Source: Elusimicrobia bacterium HGW-Elusimicrobia-3
GTDB taxonomy: Bacteria; Elusimicrobiota; Elusimicrobia; Elusimicrobiales; UBA9959
NCBI GenBank assembly: GCA_002840355.1
Contig: PHAL01000027.1
Coordinates: forward strand, 1-35,021
DNA length: 35,021 bases
Direction of reading: 5' to 3'
The notes under the pieces were generated by a model. The model was not told the DNA's origin. It was given only the letters and a program-made list of their open reading frames with translations, and did not search any database. The position numbers were made by a program, and so were the translations under genes. This document shows, piece after piece, positions 7,415-16,856 of the stretch. Positions within the stretch are counted from its first letter, which is position 1. Every line of letters starts with the position of its first letter.

Positions 7415-7608
7415 TGTCCTACAAATGTGAACTTTGCGGCAAGAAGCCCGTTTCTGGTAACTCTTACAGCCATTCCCATAAGGCTACCAAACGGCTTTTC
7501 AAGCCCAACCTTCAGAAACAGAAAGTCTCCCTCGACGGCACGACGCAGTCCGTTTACGTCTGCACCGTCTGCATAAAGAGCGGCAAAGCGGTTCGCCCCG
7601 CTAAATAA
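7414..7608 (+). CDS. rpmB: Ribosomal protein bL28
   Basis: The 64-aa basic protein begins [20 protein letters not shown] and continues with [12 protein letters not shown], the typical N-terminal signature of large-subunit protein bL28. It has two CxxC pairs (C5/C8 and a C-terminal CTVC), as in the zinc-binding form of this protein. The length fits short bacterial bL28. It sits alone, without rpmG or other ribosomal genes. The start is fixed by the family N-terminus, and the promoter spacing makes the mRNA leaderless. Confidence 0.92.
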   Translation: MSYKCELCGKKPVSGNSYSHSHKATKRLFKPNLQKQKVSLDGTTQSVYVCTVCIKSGKAVRPAK

Positions 7609-7633
7609 GCTCAGGGAAGCTTGGTTTCTGTAA

Positions 7634-7665
7634 GGCCGCCCCCCGCGGGGCGGCCATACTTATTT
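7634..7665 (+). terminator. Probable terminator after rpmB
   Basis: A 9-bp GC-only stem (GGCCGCCCC, 7634-7642, with GGGGCGGCC, 7647-7655) with a 4-nt loop starts 26 nt after the rpmB stop. The tail (ATACTTATTT) is only moderately T-rich, so termination strength is uncertain. Confidence 0.6.
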
Positions 7666-7731
7666 CCCCCCTTCGTTACCCCCGCCCCAACCCGTCAACA
7701 AGAATTTAATATATTGTAAACAAGCCTTTTG

Positions 7732-7774
7732 TATAATTTTCTTGTAAATAATATAGGAATCTATATTGATTCCT
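7732..7774 (+). promoter_or_regulatory. -10 element and leader dyad upstream of the coiled-coil gene
   Basis: TATAAT at 7732-7737 in an AT-rich island predicts a start near 7744 and a leader of about 80 nt. The leader begins with a 7-bp inverted repeat (AGGAATC 7755-7761, GATTCCT 7768-7774), a possible operator or 5' hairpin. GGAGGA at 7815-7820 provides the ribosome-binding site. Confidence 0.5.
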
Positions 7775-7825
7775 TTATCTCTTGTTTGTCGCGGTCCGCC
7801 AGCGGCCATTGGCCGGAGGATTTAA

Positions 7826-10800
7826 ATGGAGCAGGAACCTAAATTAGACCCGTCCACGATTACGGACGTAGAGACGGCCAAACTGGCCCTTCGCTGGGCC
7901 GTGGAGAAGATCCACGGCCAGCAGGAGGAGCTCGGCCGGCTGCGCGATGACAACCGCAACAAGACCTCCATTAACCGCTCCCTCACCGAGCAGGTGGAAC
8001 AGAAGACCGAGGTGCTCAAGCGCTGGCAGGGCACGATCAAGACCTGGGAGGAGAACTGGAAGACGCAGACGGCCATGGAGGCCGACCTGAAGGCCAAGCT
8101 GCGCGAGCAGATCCTCAACGAGGAGGCCTCCAACTGGCGCGCCTCCCGCGCCCAGCTGGAAAAAGAGATCCTGGCGCTCAAGAACGAGCTGGCCGCCAAG
8201 GAAGGCGAGATCGGCCGCATGAAGCTGCAGGCCATAGACGAGATCCGCAAATCCTCCGAGCTCAAGGAGGCCGAGCTCAACGCCCTGCTCTCCAAGCACC
8301 AGGACAATTTGGCCGCGCGCGAGAACGCGCTGCGCGAGAAGTACGAGAGCCTGGAGCGCGAGCTCACCTCCTCGCAGCGGGTGCGCGCCGAGCAGGAGGA
8401 GATGGCCCTGCGCGAGCGCTACGAGATCCGCGCCAAGGAGCTCTCCGCCCTTTTCGAACAGAAGGAGATTCAGCTCGAGAAGTTCCGCCGCGAGCTGGAA
8501 GACACCCATTCGCAGAAGATAGAGACCGGCACGGGCGCGGCCCGCAAGGAGCTCGAGGAGCGCAGGCTGCGCCTCGAAGAAGATTTCAGGACCGCCGAAG
8601 CCGCGGCCCGGGCCGAGGCCGAGAAGCGCGTGGACGAGGTCCGCGCCGCCGCCGCCGCCCGCGAGGCCGAGCGGCACGCCGCCTTCGCCGCGCGCCAGGC
8701 CGCGCTGGAGCAGGATTTCGCCGAGCGCGCCGAGCGCGCCGCGCAGGAGAAGAAGGCCGAGCTGGACGCGGTGAAAGCCGCCTCCGCCTCCGAGCTGGAG
8801 ACGCTGCGCGCCCGCATGAAGGACGCGATAGAGAAGCGCGAGCAGGACTACGTGAACCTGCGCCTGGAGATGGAAGGCCAGCTGGTGGAGCTGGTCAAGA
8901 AGCGCGAGGAGGAGATCCGCGCGCGCTACGAGCGCTCCGCCGACGAGGCCCGCGCCAAGTGGGAGAAGGCCGCCGAGGACACCCGCGCCCAGGTGGGCGA
9001 GGGCGTGCGCCGGGAGACCGAGCGCATCGAAGCCGATTTCAGGAAACGCGAAGAGGAACAGCGGGCCCGCGCGGCGGTTGAGGCCGCGGACTTCCGCGCC
9101 CGCCTCGACGCCGAAACCCGCGCCGCCGGCGAGGAGCTGCGCGCCGCGATGCTGGAGGAGCAGAACTCCTGGCTGGCCCGCCAGCAGGCCGCCGCCGACG
9201 AGACCCGCAAGGCCCTGGAGGCCGCCCACGCCGAGCGCCTGGACAGCCTGCGCGCCGGCCTGGAAGAGGCCTACACGCAGAAGGAGAAGGCGCTGGAGAC
9301 CCGCGTGGCCTCCGTGCAGCGCCGCATCAAGGCCGAGTGGCTCGCCCGCGAGGACGAGTGGCGCCTGGAGAAGGAAGCCTCCCTCCACGAGGAGAAAGAA
9401 AAGCTCAAGGCCGAGTTCGAAAGCCACCGCACCCTGCTGCACCGCAAGCTGTCCCAGTTCGAGGACGAGCTGAAGCTCAAGTACGCCCAGAAGGAGGCCG
9501 AGCTGGAGGACGCCTCCAAGGCCGCCACCGACGCCGCGGCCGCCGAGCTGAAAAAAGAGTTCCACGCCGAGAAGGAGCGCCTGCGCGCCCAGGCCGAAAG
9601 CTTCAACCGCCACATAGAGGCCAGGGAAAAGGCGCTGCGCGCCGAGCTGGAAGCCGAAGAGAAGAAATTAAGGACCGCCTACGCCGGCCGCGAAACCGAG
9701 CTGAAAGCCGAGCTGGCCCGCCGGACACAGGAAGCGGAAGCCCTGTTCAAGGCCAAACTGGATGAGGAGAAGGCGCTCATGGCCGGCGAATTCTCGGCGC
9801 GCGCCGCCGAGGCCGACCGCGAGCGCCTGAAGCTGGCGGAGGAGAAGACAGCGCAGGAAGCCGCTCACGCCGCGCGGGTCCGCGAGCTGGAAGCCGCGGC
9901 CGAAGAGCGCGTCCGCGCCGAGCGCGCCAGGGCCGAAGAGGCCGTGAGCGCCCGCGCCGCGCAGCTGCAGGCGCGCGAGCAGGAGCTCGACAGGCTCAAG
10001 ACCGCCCTGGAGCAGCAGCATAACGACCTCAAGATCAGGCTCTACCAGGACCTGCAGGGCAAGGAGCAGGACCTGTTCGGCAAGATAGCCGCGGCCAAGG
10101 AGGAGATGTTCAAGTCCCTCAACGCCCACCGCGAGGTGCTCGACCGCGAGCACGAAGAGCGCATGACCGGCCTGATGCAGAAGGAAGAGCAGATGCAGGG
10201 CCGCTTCGACGAGAAACTCCGTGTGGCCGAGGCCGGCTACCGGCAGCGCATGCAGGACGAGGCCGACAAGCTGGCCATGGCCTTCGAGGGCAAAAAAGCC
10301 GAATTCGAGAACAAGCTCAAGACCCGAGAGCAGGAGCTCGCCGCCGCTTACGCGGAGAAAGAGGCGCGCCTGGAAACCGAAATGGCCGCGCGCCAGACCG
10401 GCGCCGCCGCGGCGCAGGAAAAGGCGGCCGAGCGCCGCCGCCACGAGATAGAGGCCTCCCTCGCGAGGCAGGAGAAGGAGCTGGACCGCCGCTACGCCGA
10501 GATGGCCGACAAGCTGCGCGCCCAGTTCCAGAGCGAAAAAGCGGTCTGGGAATCGCAGAAGCTTTCGGCCCTCAACTCCGAGCGCCAGGCCATGCGCGCC
10601 GAGTTCGAGAAGAAGGAGGCCGCTTTCGCGCAGAAGCTCGACGAGGAGCTGGCCCGCAGCCGCCAGGAGCGCTCGCGCCTGGACGAGGAAGTGGCCCTCA
10701 AGAAGGAAGAGCTGGAGAAGAATTATTACGCGGAGCTGGAGCGCAGCCGGGCCGCCTTCGAGAAGACCCGCCGCGAGCAGGAAAGCCGCATCAAGGCGAT

Positions 10801-10990
10801 GACCGAGGAGCTGGAGGAAGAGGAGAACCGCCTGACGATCTGGACGCTGCAGAAAGAAGAGGAGTACGCCAAGAAGTACCAGGCGCGCGAGAGGGAAATG
10901 ATGCGCTTGTGGGAAGAGAAGCAGTCCGGGCTGGAGCGTGATTTCGAGGCTAAGATCCGCGAGCTGCAGGAGAAGCTCAGGCTGAAGTAG
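7826..10990 (+). CDS. Giant coiled-coil protein, 1054 aa
   Basis: Nearly the whole protein is an uninterrupted charged helix rich in Glu, Lys, Arg, Ala and Leu. The only prolines I see are Pro5 and Pro9, and there is no cysteine. No signal peptide, TM segment or globular ATPase head (Walker A/B) is present, so it is not an SMC or Rad50 protein. A recurring motif of the form YAxKExxLE (for example near LKYAQKEAEL, AYAEKEARL) suggests internal duplication. If it is a continuous coiled coil, rise per residue predicts a rod of about 150 nm. The next gene (11019-13931) is a paralog 28 bp away. The likely role is a cytoskeletal filament or scaffold, but composition alone cannot distinguish these. 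GGAGGA is 5 nt upstream of the ATG. Confidence 0.85.
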   Translation: MEQEPKLDPSTITDVETAKLALRWAVEKIHGQQEELGRLRDDNRNKTSINRSLTEQVEQKTEVLKRWQGTIKTWEENWKTQTAMEADLKAKLREQILNEEASNWRASRAQLEKEILALKNELAAKEGEIGRMKLQAIDEIRKSSELKEAELNALLSKHQDNLAARENALREKYESLERELTSSQRVRAEQEEMALRERYEIRAKELSALFEQKEIQLEKFRRELEDTHSQKIETGTGAARKELEERRLRLEEDFRTAEAAARAEAEKRVDEVRAAAAAREAERHAAFAARQAALEQDFAERAERAAQEKKAELDAVKAASASELETLRARMKDAIEKREQDYVNLRLEMEGQLVELVKKREEEIRARYERSADEARAKWEKAAEDTRAQVGEGVRRETERIEADFRKREEEQRARAAVEAADFRARLDAETRAAGEELRAAMLEEQNSWLARQQAAADETRKALEAAHAERLDSLRAGLEEAYTQKEKALETRVASVQRRIKAEWLAREDEWRLEKEASLHEEKEKLKAEFESHRTLLHRKLSQFEDELKLKYAQKEAELEDASKAATDAAAAELKKEFHAEKERLRAQAESFNRHIEAREKALRAELEAEEKKLRTAYAGRETELKAELARRTQEAEALFKAKLDEEKALMAGEFSARAAEADRERLKLAEEKTAQEAAHAARVRELEAAAEERVRAERARAEEAVSARAAQLQAREQELDRLKTALEQQHNDLKIRLYQDLQGKEQDLFGKIAAAKEEMFKSLNAHREVLDREHEERMTGLMQKEEQMQGRFDEKLRVAEAGYRQRMQDEADKLAMAFEGKKAEFENKLKTREQELAAAYAEKEARLETEMAARQTGAAAAQEKAAERRRHEIEASLARQEKELDRRYAEMADKLRAQFQSEKAVWESQKLSALNSERQAMRAEFEKKEAAFAQKLDEELARSRQERSRLDEEVALKKEELEKNYYAELERSRAAFEKTRREQESRIKAMTEELEEEENRLTIWTLQKEEEYAKKYQAREREMMRLWEEKQSGLERDFEAKIRELQEKLRLK

Positions 10991-11018
10991 CCCCCCGCGG
11001 GGCGGACCGGGACGACTT

Positions 11019-13931
11019 ATGTACCAAGGCAGGGAACCGCACGATTTCGAGGACATCCTCAAGGAGACCGAGTTAGACTCGGCCAAGATGGTCCTGCGCC
11101 TGACTTCAGAGCTCCGCGAGAAGGAGCTGGAGGTGGCGTCCACGCGTTCCCGCAGCTTCGACGAGATACAGCGCAACAACAAGGCCAAGGAGGCCGAGTT
11201 CGAAGCGCTGATGCGCGCGCAGGAAGACCGCATCGCCAAGCGCGAGCAGGACCTCGCCCGCCTGCTGGTGGAGAAGGAGTCGGCGCTGTGGCAGAAGTAC
11301 CAGGCCATGCTCGACGACGCCGTGGCCCGCCAGCGCTCCGAGTTCGAATCCGAGCGCGAGCTGCTGAAGGCCGACATCGAGAAGAAGGAAACGGAGCTGG
11401 CCGCGCAGAAGAAGAACCTGCGCCTGGAGATGGAAGCCCTTTTCAAGAAATGGGAGGCCGAGCGCGAGGCCGACTTCAAGATCGAGCGCGAAACCTTCAT
11501 AGAGGAGCTGAAGCTGGGCCGCGAGACGGCCAAGAAAGAGGCGCTGGAGCGCGCCCGCCAGATGGAAGAGCTCTGGCGCCAGAAGCTCAGCCAGCAGGAA
11601 GCCGACCTTCAAAGCCGCGAGGGGCTGGCCGCCGAGGAGATCCGCAGCCAGATGCGCCGCGAGCGCGTGGAGGAGCTCAAGAAGCTCAACGACCGGCTTA
11701 ATTCCGAATTTTCCAGGCGCGAGGCCGAGCTCTACGCCCATTACGCCTCCTGGCTGGAGGAGAACAAGAAGCTCATAGAGGACAAGCACGCCCGCCGCCT
11801 CGACGCCGCCGAGGCCGAGAACCGCGACAGGGCCTCCAGGCTGGAGGACGCGCTGGCCAAGACCCGCCAGGAGCTGGACGCCAGGGAGAAGGCCTGGGAA
11901 GATAAATACGCCGAGCTGAAGAAATTTTACGCCGACAAGGAAAGCGCGCTGGCCGCGTCCGACCGCGAGCTGCAGGCGCAGCACCTGGCCCGCGAGCGCG
12001 AGCTGGCCGCCAGGCACGAGCAGCTGGACCGGGAGCTCAAGGAAGAGGCCGCGAGGCGCCGCGACGCGCTGGAGAAGAAGGAGCGCAACCTGGAGCAGCA
12101 GTTCGCGGCCAACCTGGCCGAGTTCGCCGCGGAGACGGAACGCCGGATGCGCGGCATAGAGACACGCGAAGCCGAGCTGGCCAGACAGCGCGAGGAATCC
12201 GCGCGCATGCGCGCGCAGATAGGCGAGCTGCTGGCGCAGAAGCAGCGCGAGCTGGAGCAGACCTTCGAGGAGCGCAGCTCCATGATGCGCCAGTCGCTGG
12301 AAGAATCCTACAAGATCAAGGAGGGCAGCCTGGCCGGCAAGTACGCCGAGATAGAGCGCCAGTACGCCGCCCTCACCGCCCAGAAGGACGCCGCGCTGGC
12401 CAAGGCGGACGGCCTGGCCGCGGAGATCGAGCGCCTGAAAGAGGCGCTGCTGTCGCGCGATTCCGAGGCGCGGAGCGTGATAGACGCGGAGAGGGTCCGC
12501 CTGGAGGCCGACCTGAAGCGCGCCGAGGAAGGCCTGCGCGCGGACGCCGAAAAGTTTAAAGAGACAGCGCTGCGCCGCGAAGAGGCCGTGCGCGCCGACT
12601 ACGAGGAGCGGCTGCTGGCCGAGCGCGACCGCCTGGCCTCGCAGCTAAAGATAAAGGAAGAGGCCCTGGAGAAGGAGCGCGCCGCGCTGGGCGCCAGGGC
12701 GGCCGAGATGGAGGCCCGCTTCCTGGAGACGCTCAAGGCCCGCGAGGCCGAGGTTACCGAAAATTTCAGAGTGCACGTCGAAACCCTGAAGGGCCAGGCC
12801 GACGCCGCCAGGCGCGCCTGGGAAGAGGAGCGGGCCGCGCTGGCCGGGGCCGCCGAGCAGCAGGCCGAAAAAGCCCGCGTCGAAGAGGCCGCCGCCGCGG
12901 CCCGCCGCGAAGAGGAACTCAAAGTTTTCTACGAGGCCCGCGAGCGGGAACTGCGGGCCGCCGCCGCGTCCGCCGGCAGCGCCGCCGAGCGGCTGCTGGC
13001 CGAGACCTTCACCGTGCGCGAGCAGGACCTGGCCGCCCGGGTGAAGGGGCTGGAAGAAACGCTGGCCCGGATGACGGAGGAGAGTTCGGCCGCGGCCGCC
13101 GCGCAGGCCGGGCTGAAGGACGAGCTGGAGCTGCTGGGCACGCGGCTGGAGGAGAGCGAGCGCGGGCGCCAGAAACTGATACAGGAGAACCTGACCAAGG
13201 CCCGGGACCTGCGCCAGACGCTGGAGAAGGAATTCCTGGACAAGCTCAAGGAGATAGAGCAGAACTACCTGGAGCAGCTGACGGACCTGACCAGGCGCGG
13301 CGACGCGGCGCGCCGGGCCGACCAGGAAGAATACTTCCGCAAGCTGCAGTACGTCAAAGACGATTTCGAAGGCCGGCTGGCGGCCCAGGCCAAAGACATG
13401 GAAGCCTCCTACCTGGAGCGCGAGCGCGCCCTGGCCGCCGCGCTGGACAACGCCTACAAGCTCAAGGAGCGCGCCCTCGAGGCGCGCCAGGCGCAGCTGG
13501 AGAGCAACTACCAGGCCGTGCTTTCGGAGAAAGCCAGCCGCATAGACACCGACCTGCAGCTGGCCGCCGACGTCGGGCGCCTGAAGGACGAGCTGGAGCA
13601 GAAGAACCGGGCGCTCAAGGAAACCATGGCCGCGCACGACAGCCGCCTGGAAGAACTGGAAGGCAGGCTGCGCGCCGAGCACGAGGCCCGCAGGAAGAAC
13701 CTCGAAGACGGCCACCGCATGCGCGCCGCGCAGCTGGAGGCCGAGCGCGCCAAGCTCAAGGGCCTGCTGGAGCAGGAGCAGAGCCTGGTGAGCGACCTGC
13801 AGAAGCGCGAAGCCGCGCTGCAGGAAGGCTACGCCGCCCGCGAGGCGGAGCTCGCGCGGCGCTTCAAGGAAAGCCGCGAGCGGCTGGAAAAAGATTACCA
13901 GGAAAAACTGAAGAACCTCAAGGACCAGTAG
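11019..13931 (+). CDS. Giant coiled-coil protein, 970 aa, paralog of the preceding gene
   Basis: This is a second almost purely helical protein, with proline only at residue 7 and no cysteine. Its N-terminal segment aligns with the upstream neighbour: a short acidic start, SAKMVLRL against TAKLALRW, then FDEIQ against IDEIR followed by KEAE-x-x-AL. The two probably arose by duplication and may form a heteropolymer. The C-terminus ends in repeated EL/EKL heptads (KDYQEKLKNLK). It starts 28 bp after the previous stop, across a CCCCGCGGGG palindrome, with only a poor Shine-Dalgarno (GGGAC), so it is probably co-transcribed. No catalytic domain or membrane anchor is visible. Confidence 0.85.
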   Translation: MYQGREPHDFEDILKETELDSAKMVLRLTSELREKELEVASTRSRSFDEIQRNNKAKEAEFEALMRAQEDRIAKREQDLARLLVEKESALWQKYQAMLDDAVARQRSEFESERELLKADIEKKETELAAQKKNLRLEMEALFKKWEAEREADFKIERETFIEELKLGRETAKKEALERARQMEELWRQKLSQQEADLQSREGLAAEEIRSQMRRERVEELKKLNDRLNSEFSRREAELYAHYASWLEENKKLIEDKHARRLDAAEAENRDRASRLEDALAKTRQELDAREKAWEDKYAELKKFYADKESALAASDRELQAQHLARERELAARHEQLDRELKEEAARRRDALEKKERNLEQQFAANLAEFAAETERRMRGIETREAELARQREESARMRAQIGELLAQKQRELEQTFEERSSMMRQSLEESYKIKEGSLAGKYAEIERQYAALTAQKDAALAKADGLAAEIERLKEALLSRDSEARSVIDAERVRLEADLKRAEEGLRADAEKFKETALRREEAVRADYEERLLAERDRLASQLKIKEEALEKERAALGARAAEMEARFLETLKAREAEVTENFRVHVETLKGQADAARRAWEEERAALAGAAEQQAEKARVEEAAAAARREEELKVFYEARERELRAAAASAGSAAERLLAETFTVREQDLAARVKGLEETLARMTEESSAAAAAQAGLKDELELLGTRLEESERGRQKLIQENLTKARDLRQTLEKEFLDKLKEIEQNYLEQLTDLTRRGDAARRADQEEYFRKLQYVKDDFEGRLAAQAKDMEASYLERERALAAALDNAYKLKERALEARQAQLESNYQAVLSEKASRIDTDLQLAADVGRLKDELEQKNRALKETMAAHDSRLEELEGRLRAEHEARRKNLEDGHRMRAAQLEAERAKLKGLLEQEQSLVSDLQKREAALQEGYAAREAELARRFKESRERLEKDYQEKLKNLKDQ

Positions 13932-14035
13932 CCGCCCGCCCCAGCGCGCCAGCGCGGTAGTTCCCCAGCGAAAAATCCGCGCAGTCCCCCCGAAAATCTC
14001 CCGTCGTGATTTTTTAATTTTCCAAAATATTTGTA

Positions 14036-14041
14036 TATAAT
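14036..14041 (+). promoter_or_regulatory. -10 element of the polyamine locus
   Basis: TATAAT at 14036-14041, in an AT-rich stretch inside otherwise GC-rich DNA, predicts a start near 14048 and a leader of about 48 nt before the homospermidine synthase gene. The -35 region is only T-rich (TTTAAT, 14013-14018). The AAGGCGG sequence shortly before the ATG is a weak ribosome-binding site. Confidence 0.5.
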
Positions 14042-14095
14042 TTCAATGCGTTATTTGGCGCGAAGTTTATTATTAAAAAGGCGGTAAAACTTGAA

Positions 14096-15553
14096 ATGAA
14101 AAAATTCGACAACAAGATACTCTTCGTAGGCTACGGCTCCGTGGCGCAGTGCGCCCTGCCGATGCTTTTCAAGTTGTTAAAGGTGCCGGCCAAGAACATA
14201 ACCGTGATGGATTTCGAAGACAAGCGCGAGGCCCTCAAGCCGATGCTGGCCAAAGGCGTGAAGTACGTGCGCGCGCAGGTCACCAAGCAGAACATGGGCA
14301 CGCTGCTGGGCAAATACCTGAAGGCCGGCGACATGCTCATAGACCTGGCCTGGAACATCGACGCCTGCGAGATACTGAAGTGGTGCCACGACAAGGGCGT
14401 GCTCTACATCAACACTTCCACCGAACTGTGGGACCCCTACAAGGGCGCGGTCGACAAGCACCCCACCGAGCGCACCCTCTACGTGCGCCATATGGCCATG
14501 CGCAAAATGATAGCCGGCTGGAAGACGGTCGGCCCGACGGCCGTTATCGAGCACGGCGCGAACCCCGGCCTGATCTCCCATTTCGCCAAGAAGGGCCTTA
14601 TCGACATCGCCAGCAAGCTGCTGGCCGACAAGAAAGTGAAGGGCGCCAAGGCGGAAAAACTGCGCCAGCTGGTCAAGGACCAGGTCTTCAACGAGATCTC
14701 CAAAGAAGTGGGAGTGAAGGTTATCCACGTCAGCGAGCGCGATACCCAGATAACCAACAAGCCCAAGCAGGTCAACGAGTTCGTCAACACCTGGAGCGTG
14801 GAAGGCTTCCGCGAAGAAGGCGTGGCGCCGGCCGAGCTGGGCTGGGGCACGCACGAGAAGACCCTGCCGCCTTTCGCCTGCGAGCACAAGAGCGGACCGC
14901 GTAACCAGATCTGCCTCGCCCGCATGGGCATGAATACCTGGATCTCCACCTGGGTGCCCGATTACTGCATTCACGGCATGCTGGTGCGCCACGGCGAGGC
15001 CTTTACGCTCAGCGACAGGCTGACCGTCTGGAAGAACGGCAAGGCCGTGTACCGCCCCACGGTGCATTACGCCTACTGCCCCTCGGACTCGGCCATCGCC
15101 TCGCTCAACGAGCTGCGCGGCTACGACTACAAGCTGCAGCCCAAGGTGCGCATCCTGGGCGACGAGATCACCAGCGGCTACGACACGCTGGGCACCCTGC
15201 TGATGGGCCACGACTACAACGCCTGGTGGACCGGCACCATCCTCGACATCCACGAGAGCCGCAAGCTCATCCCCCACCAGAACGCCACCACCATACAGGT
15301 GGCCATCGGCGTGCTCTCCGCGGCCATGTGGATGATGGAGAACCCGGAGGAGGGCGTCTGCGTGCCCGAGGACCTGCCGCACGACTACGTGCTCGGCATA
15401 GCCAAGCCCTGGCTGGGCAAGCTGCATTCGGCCCCTTCGGACTGGACGCCGCTGAAGCACTACACTAACGCCTTCAAGGGCTTCAATAACCCGTACGTGG
15501 ACAAGAAGGACCCCTGGCAGTTCAAGAACTTCCTGATCACGGACGGGGACTAA
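14096..15553 (+). CDS. hss: Homospermidine synthase
   Basis: This enzyme would condense two putrescine molecules (or putrescine and spermidine) to homospermidine using NAD in the cytoplasm. The 485-aa length matches bacterial homospermidine synthases (about 480 aa), not the shorter carboxynorspermidine dehydrogenases (about 400 aa). The N-terminus has a Rossmann start (ILFVGYGSVAQ). A segment MLIDLAWNIDACEILKWC and the following LYINTSTELW resemble the family's substrate-binding strand region. It lies upstream of an ODC-like decarboxylase, a pyruvoyl arginine decarboxylase and an agmatinase, which supply its substrate. A carboxyspermidine dehydrogenase role is the main alternative. A 9-bp GC-rich hairpin without a T-run (15562-15589) follows. 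Confidence 0.85.
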   Translation: MKKFDNKILFVGYGSVAQCALPMLFKLLKVPAKNITVMDFEDKREALKPMLAKGVKYVRAQVTKQNMGTLLGKYLKAGDMLIDLAWNIDACEILKWCHDKGVLYINTSTELWDPYKGAVDKHPTERTLYVRHMAMRKMIAGWKTVGPTAVIEHGANPGLISHFAKKGLIDIASKLLADKKVKGAKAEKLRQLVKDQVFNEISKEVGVKVIHVSERDTQITNKPKQVNEFVNTWSVEGFREEGVAPAELGWGTHEKTLPPFACEHKSGPRNQICLARMGMNTWISTWVPDYCIHGMLVRHGEAFTLSDRLTVWKNGKAVYRPTVHYAYCPSDSAIASLNELRGYDYKLQPKVRILGDEITSGYDTLGTLLMGHDYNAWWTGTILDIHESRKLIPHQNATTIQVAIGVLSAAMWMMENPEEGVCVPEDLPHDYVLGIAKPWLGKLHSAPSDWTPLKHYTNAFKGFNNPYVDKKDPWQFKNFLITDGD

Positions 15554-15651
15554 AGGCCGCGGGGCCGGCCCGGCAGACCCGGCCGGCCCGCAGCGGACAA
15601 AGATTCGGTAAAGATCAAACTCGGGAAACGGAGGAACAGTAGACCAGAACT

Positions 15652-16800
15652 ATGATCACAAAGAAACAGATGCAGGACCTCGCCAAGAAGCACGGAACGC
15701 CCCTTTTCATCGTGGACCACGATGAGATCCGGAAGAATTACGCGCAGTTCAAGAAATACCTGCCGCGCGTGCAGGCCTACTACGCGGTGAAGTGCGAACC
15801 GATGCCGGAGATCGTGAAGACTCTCTACAAGGCGGGCGCCAGTTTCGACGTGGCCTCCATGCCCGAGTTCATGATCGTGCACGAGTACATCAAGGGAATG
15901 CCGGACAAGAAGCGGCTGGCCTGGATCTGGGACAAGATCATCTACGCGAACCCGATAAAGCCCAACGAAACGCTGAAGGAGCTGGACCAGTACCGGCCGC
16001 TCGTCACTTTCGACAACCTGGAAGAGATACACAAGATCAAGAAGTACGCCCCGCACGCCGGCCTGTGCCTGCGCATCCGCGTGCCCAACACCGGCGCGGT
16101 GGTGGAGCTCTCCTCCAAGTTCGGCGCGTCCGCCGGCGAGGCCGTGGACCTGATCCTCGAGGCCGTACGCCAGGGCCTCGGCGTCGAGGGCCTCAGCTTC
16201 CACGTGGGCAGCCAGACCACCAACTTCGAGAACTACGTGCAGGCCATCAACCTGGCCGCCGACATCTTCAAGGAAGCCAAGGAGCGCGGCTACGACAAGA
16301 TGAACCTGCTCGATATCGGCGGCGGCTTCCCGGCCCCGTACGACTCCTCCGTGAAGCCGTTCCAGGAGCTGGCCAAGACCATCAACGCCGAACTGGAGCG
16401 CCTGTTCCCGGACCCGAAGATAGAGATCCTGGCCGAGCCCGGCCGCTTCATGATAGCGACCGCCGGCACCTCGGTGGTGCGCATCAACGGCAAGACCGTG
16501 CGCGACGGCAAGACCTGCTACTACGTAGACGACGGCGCCTACCACACGTACTCGGGCATCATCTTCGACCACCAGCACTGCCACCTCTACTCCTTCCGCA
16601 AGGGCAAGAAGGAAGAGAACTGCGCCGTGTTCGGCCCCACGTGCGACGCGCTGGACGTCATCTCCACCGCGATGCCGCTGCCCACGGACCTGCAGCTGGG
16701 CGAGCTGATGTACAGCACCAACATGGGCGCGTACAGCCACGCCTCGTCCACCTGGTTCAACGGCTTCCCGCCGGCGAAAGTGGTGCACGTCAACAGGTAA
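15652..16800 (+). CDS. PLP-dependent ornithine/lysine decarboxylase (fold III)
   Basis: This is a 382-aa decarboxylase of the alanine racemase-like fold. The PLP lysine motif YYAVKCEP (Lys near residue 46) is followed by GGGFP (phosphate-binding loop), EPGRF, and FGPTCDALDVI, in which the cysteine matches the catalytic Cys of ornithine decarboxylase. YVDDGAYHTY matches the YVNDGVY-type region. The GPTCD-LD motif favours ODC or lysine/ornithine decarboxylase over diaminopimelate or carboxynorspermidine decarboxylase. Ornithine to putrescine would feed homospermidine synthase upstream. The nearest Shine-Dalgarno (GGAGG, 15630-15634) is 17 nt from the ATG, unusually far, yet an in-frame stop at 15640-15642 rules out an earlier start. 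Confidence 0.85.
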   Translation: MITKKQMQDLAKKHGTPLFIVDHDEIRKNYAQFKKYLPRVQAYYAVKCEPMPEIVKTLYKAGASFDVASMPEFMIVHEYIKGMPDKKRLAWIWDKIIYANPIKPNETLKELDQYRPLVTFDNLEEIHKIKKYAPHAGLCLRIRVPNTGAVVELSSKFGASAGEAVDLILEAVRQGLGVEGLSFHVGSQTTNFENYVQAINLAADIFKEAKERGYDKMNLLDIGGGFPAPYDSSVKPFQELAKTINAELERLFPDPKIEILAEPGRFMIATAGTSVVRINGKTVRDGKTCYYVDDGAYHTYSGIIFDHQHCHLYSFRKGKKEENCAVFGPTCDALDVISTAMPLPTDLQLGELMYSTNMGAYSHASSTWFNGFPPAKVVHVNR

Positions 16801-16822
16801 CCCCCGGCCCTGGCCGGAAGAG

Positions 16823-16854
16823 AATACCGCGGGCCCGCCCCGCGGTATTTTTTT
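16823..16854 (+). terminator. Intrinsic terminator after the PLP decarboxylase
   Basis: AATACCGCGG (16823-16832) pairs with CCGCGGTATT (16840-16849), followed by an unbroken T-run to 16854. It ends 2 bp before the -10 box of the next gene, so the locus is split into separate transcripts. Confidence 0.85.
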
Positions 16855-16856
16855 AT

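Noticed and set aside
7844-9613. 589-residue open frame on the minus strand opposite the first coiled-coil gene, and a similar 621-residue one at 9668-11533
   Set aside because: GC-rich Glu/Ala/Leu/Arg codons leave the antisense frame free of stops. The products are low-complexity Leu/Gly/Ala strings without domains, and the sense proteins are coherent coiled coils.
7826-13931. SMC, Rad50 or MukB-like chromosome proteins
   Set aside because: No Walker A, signature or Walker B motifs and no hinge domain are present in either protein.
14096-15553. Saccharopine or carboxynorspermidine dehydrogenase
   Set aside because: The length of about 485 aa and the downstream ODC, ADC and agmatinase genes fit homospermidine synthase better. 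Carboxynorspermidine dehydrogenase is shorter and pairs with a decarboxylase lacking the GPTCD-type motif.
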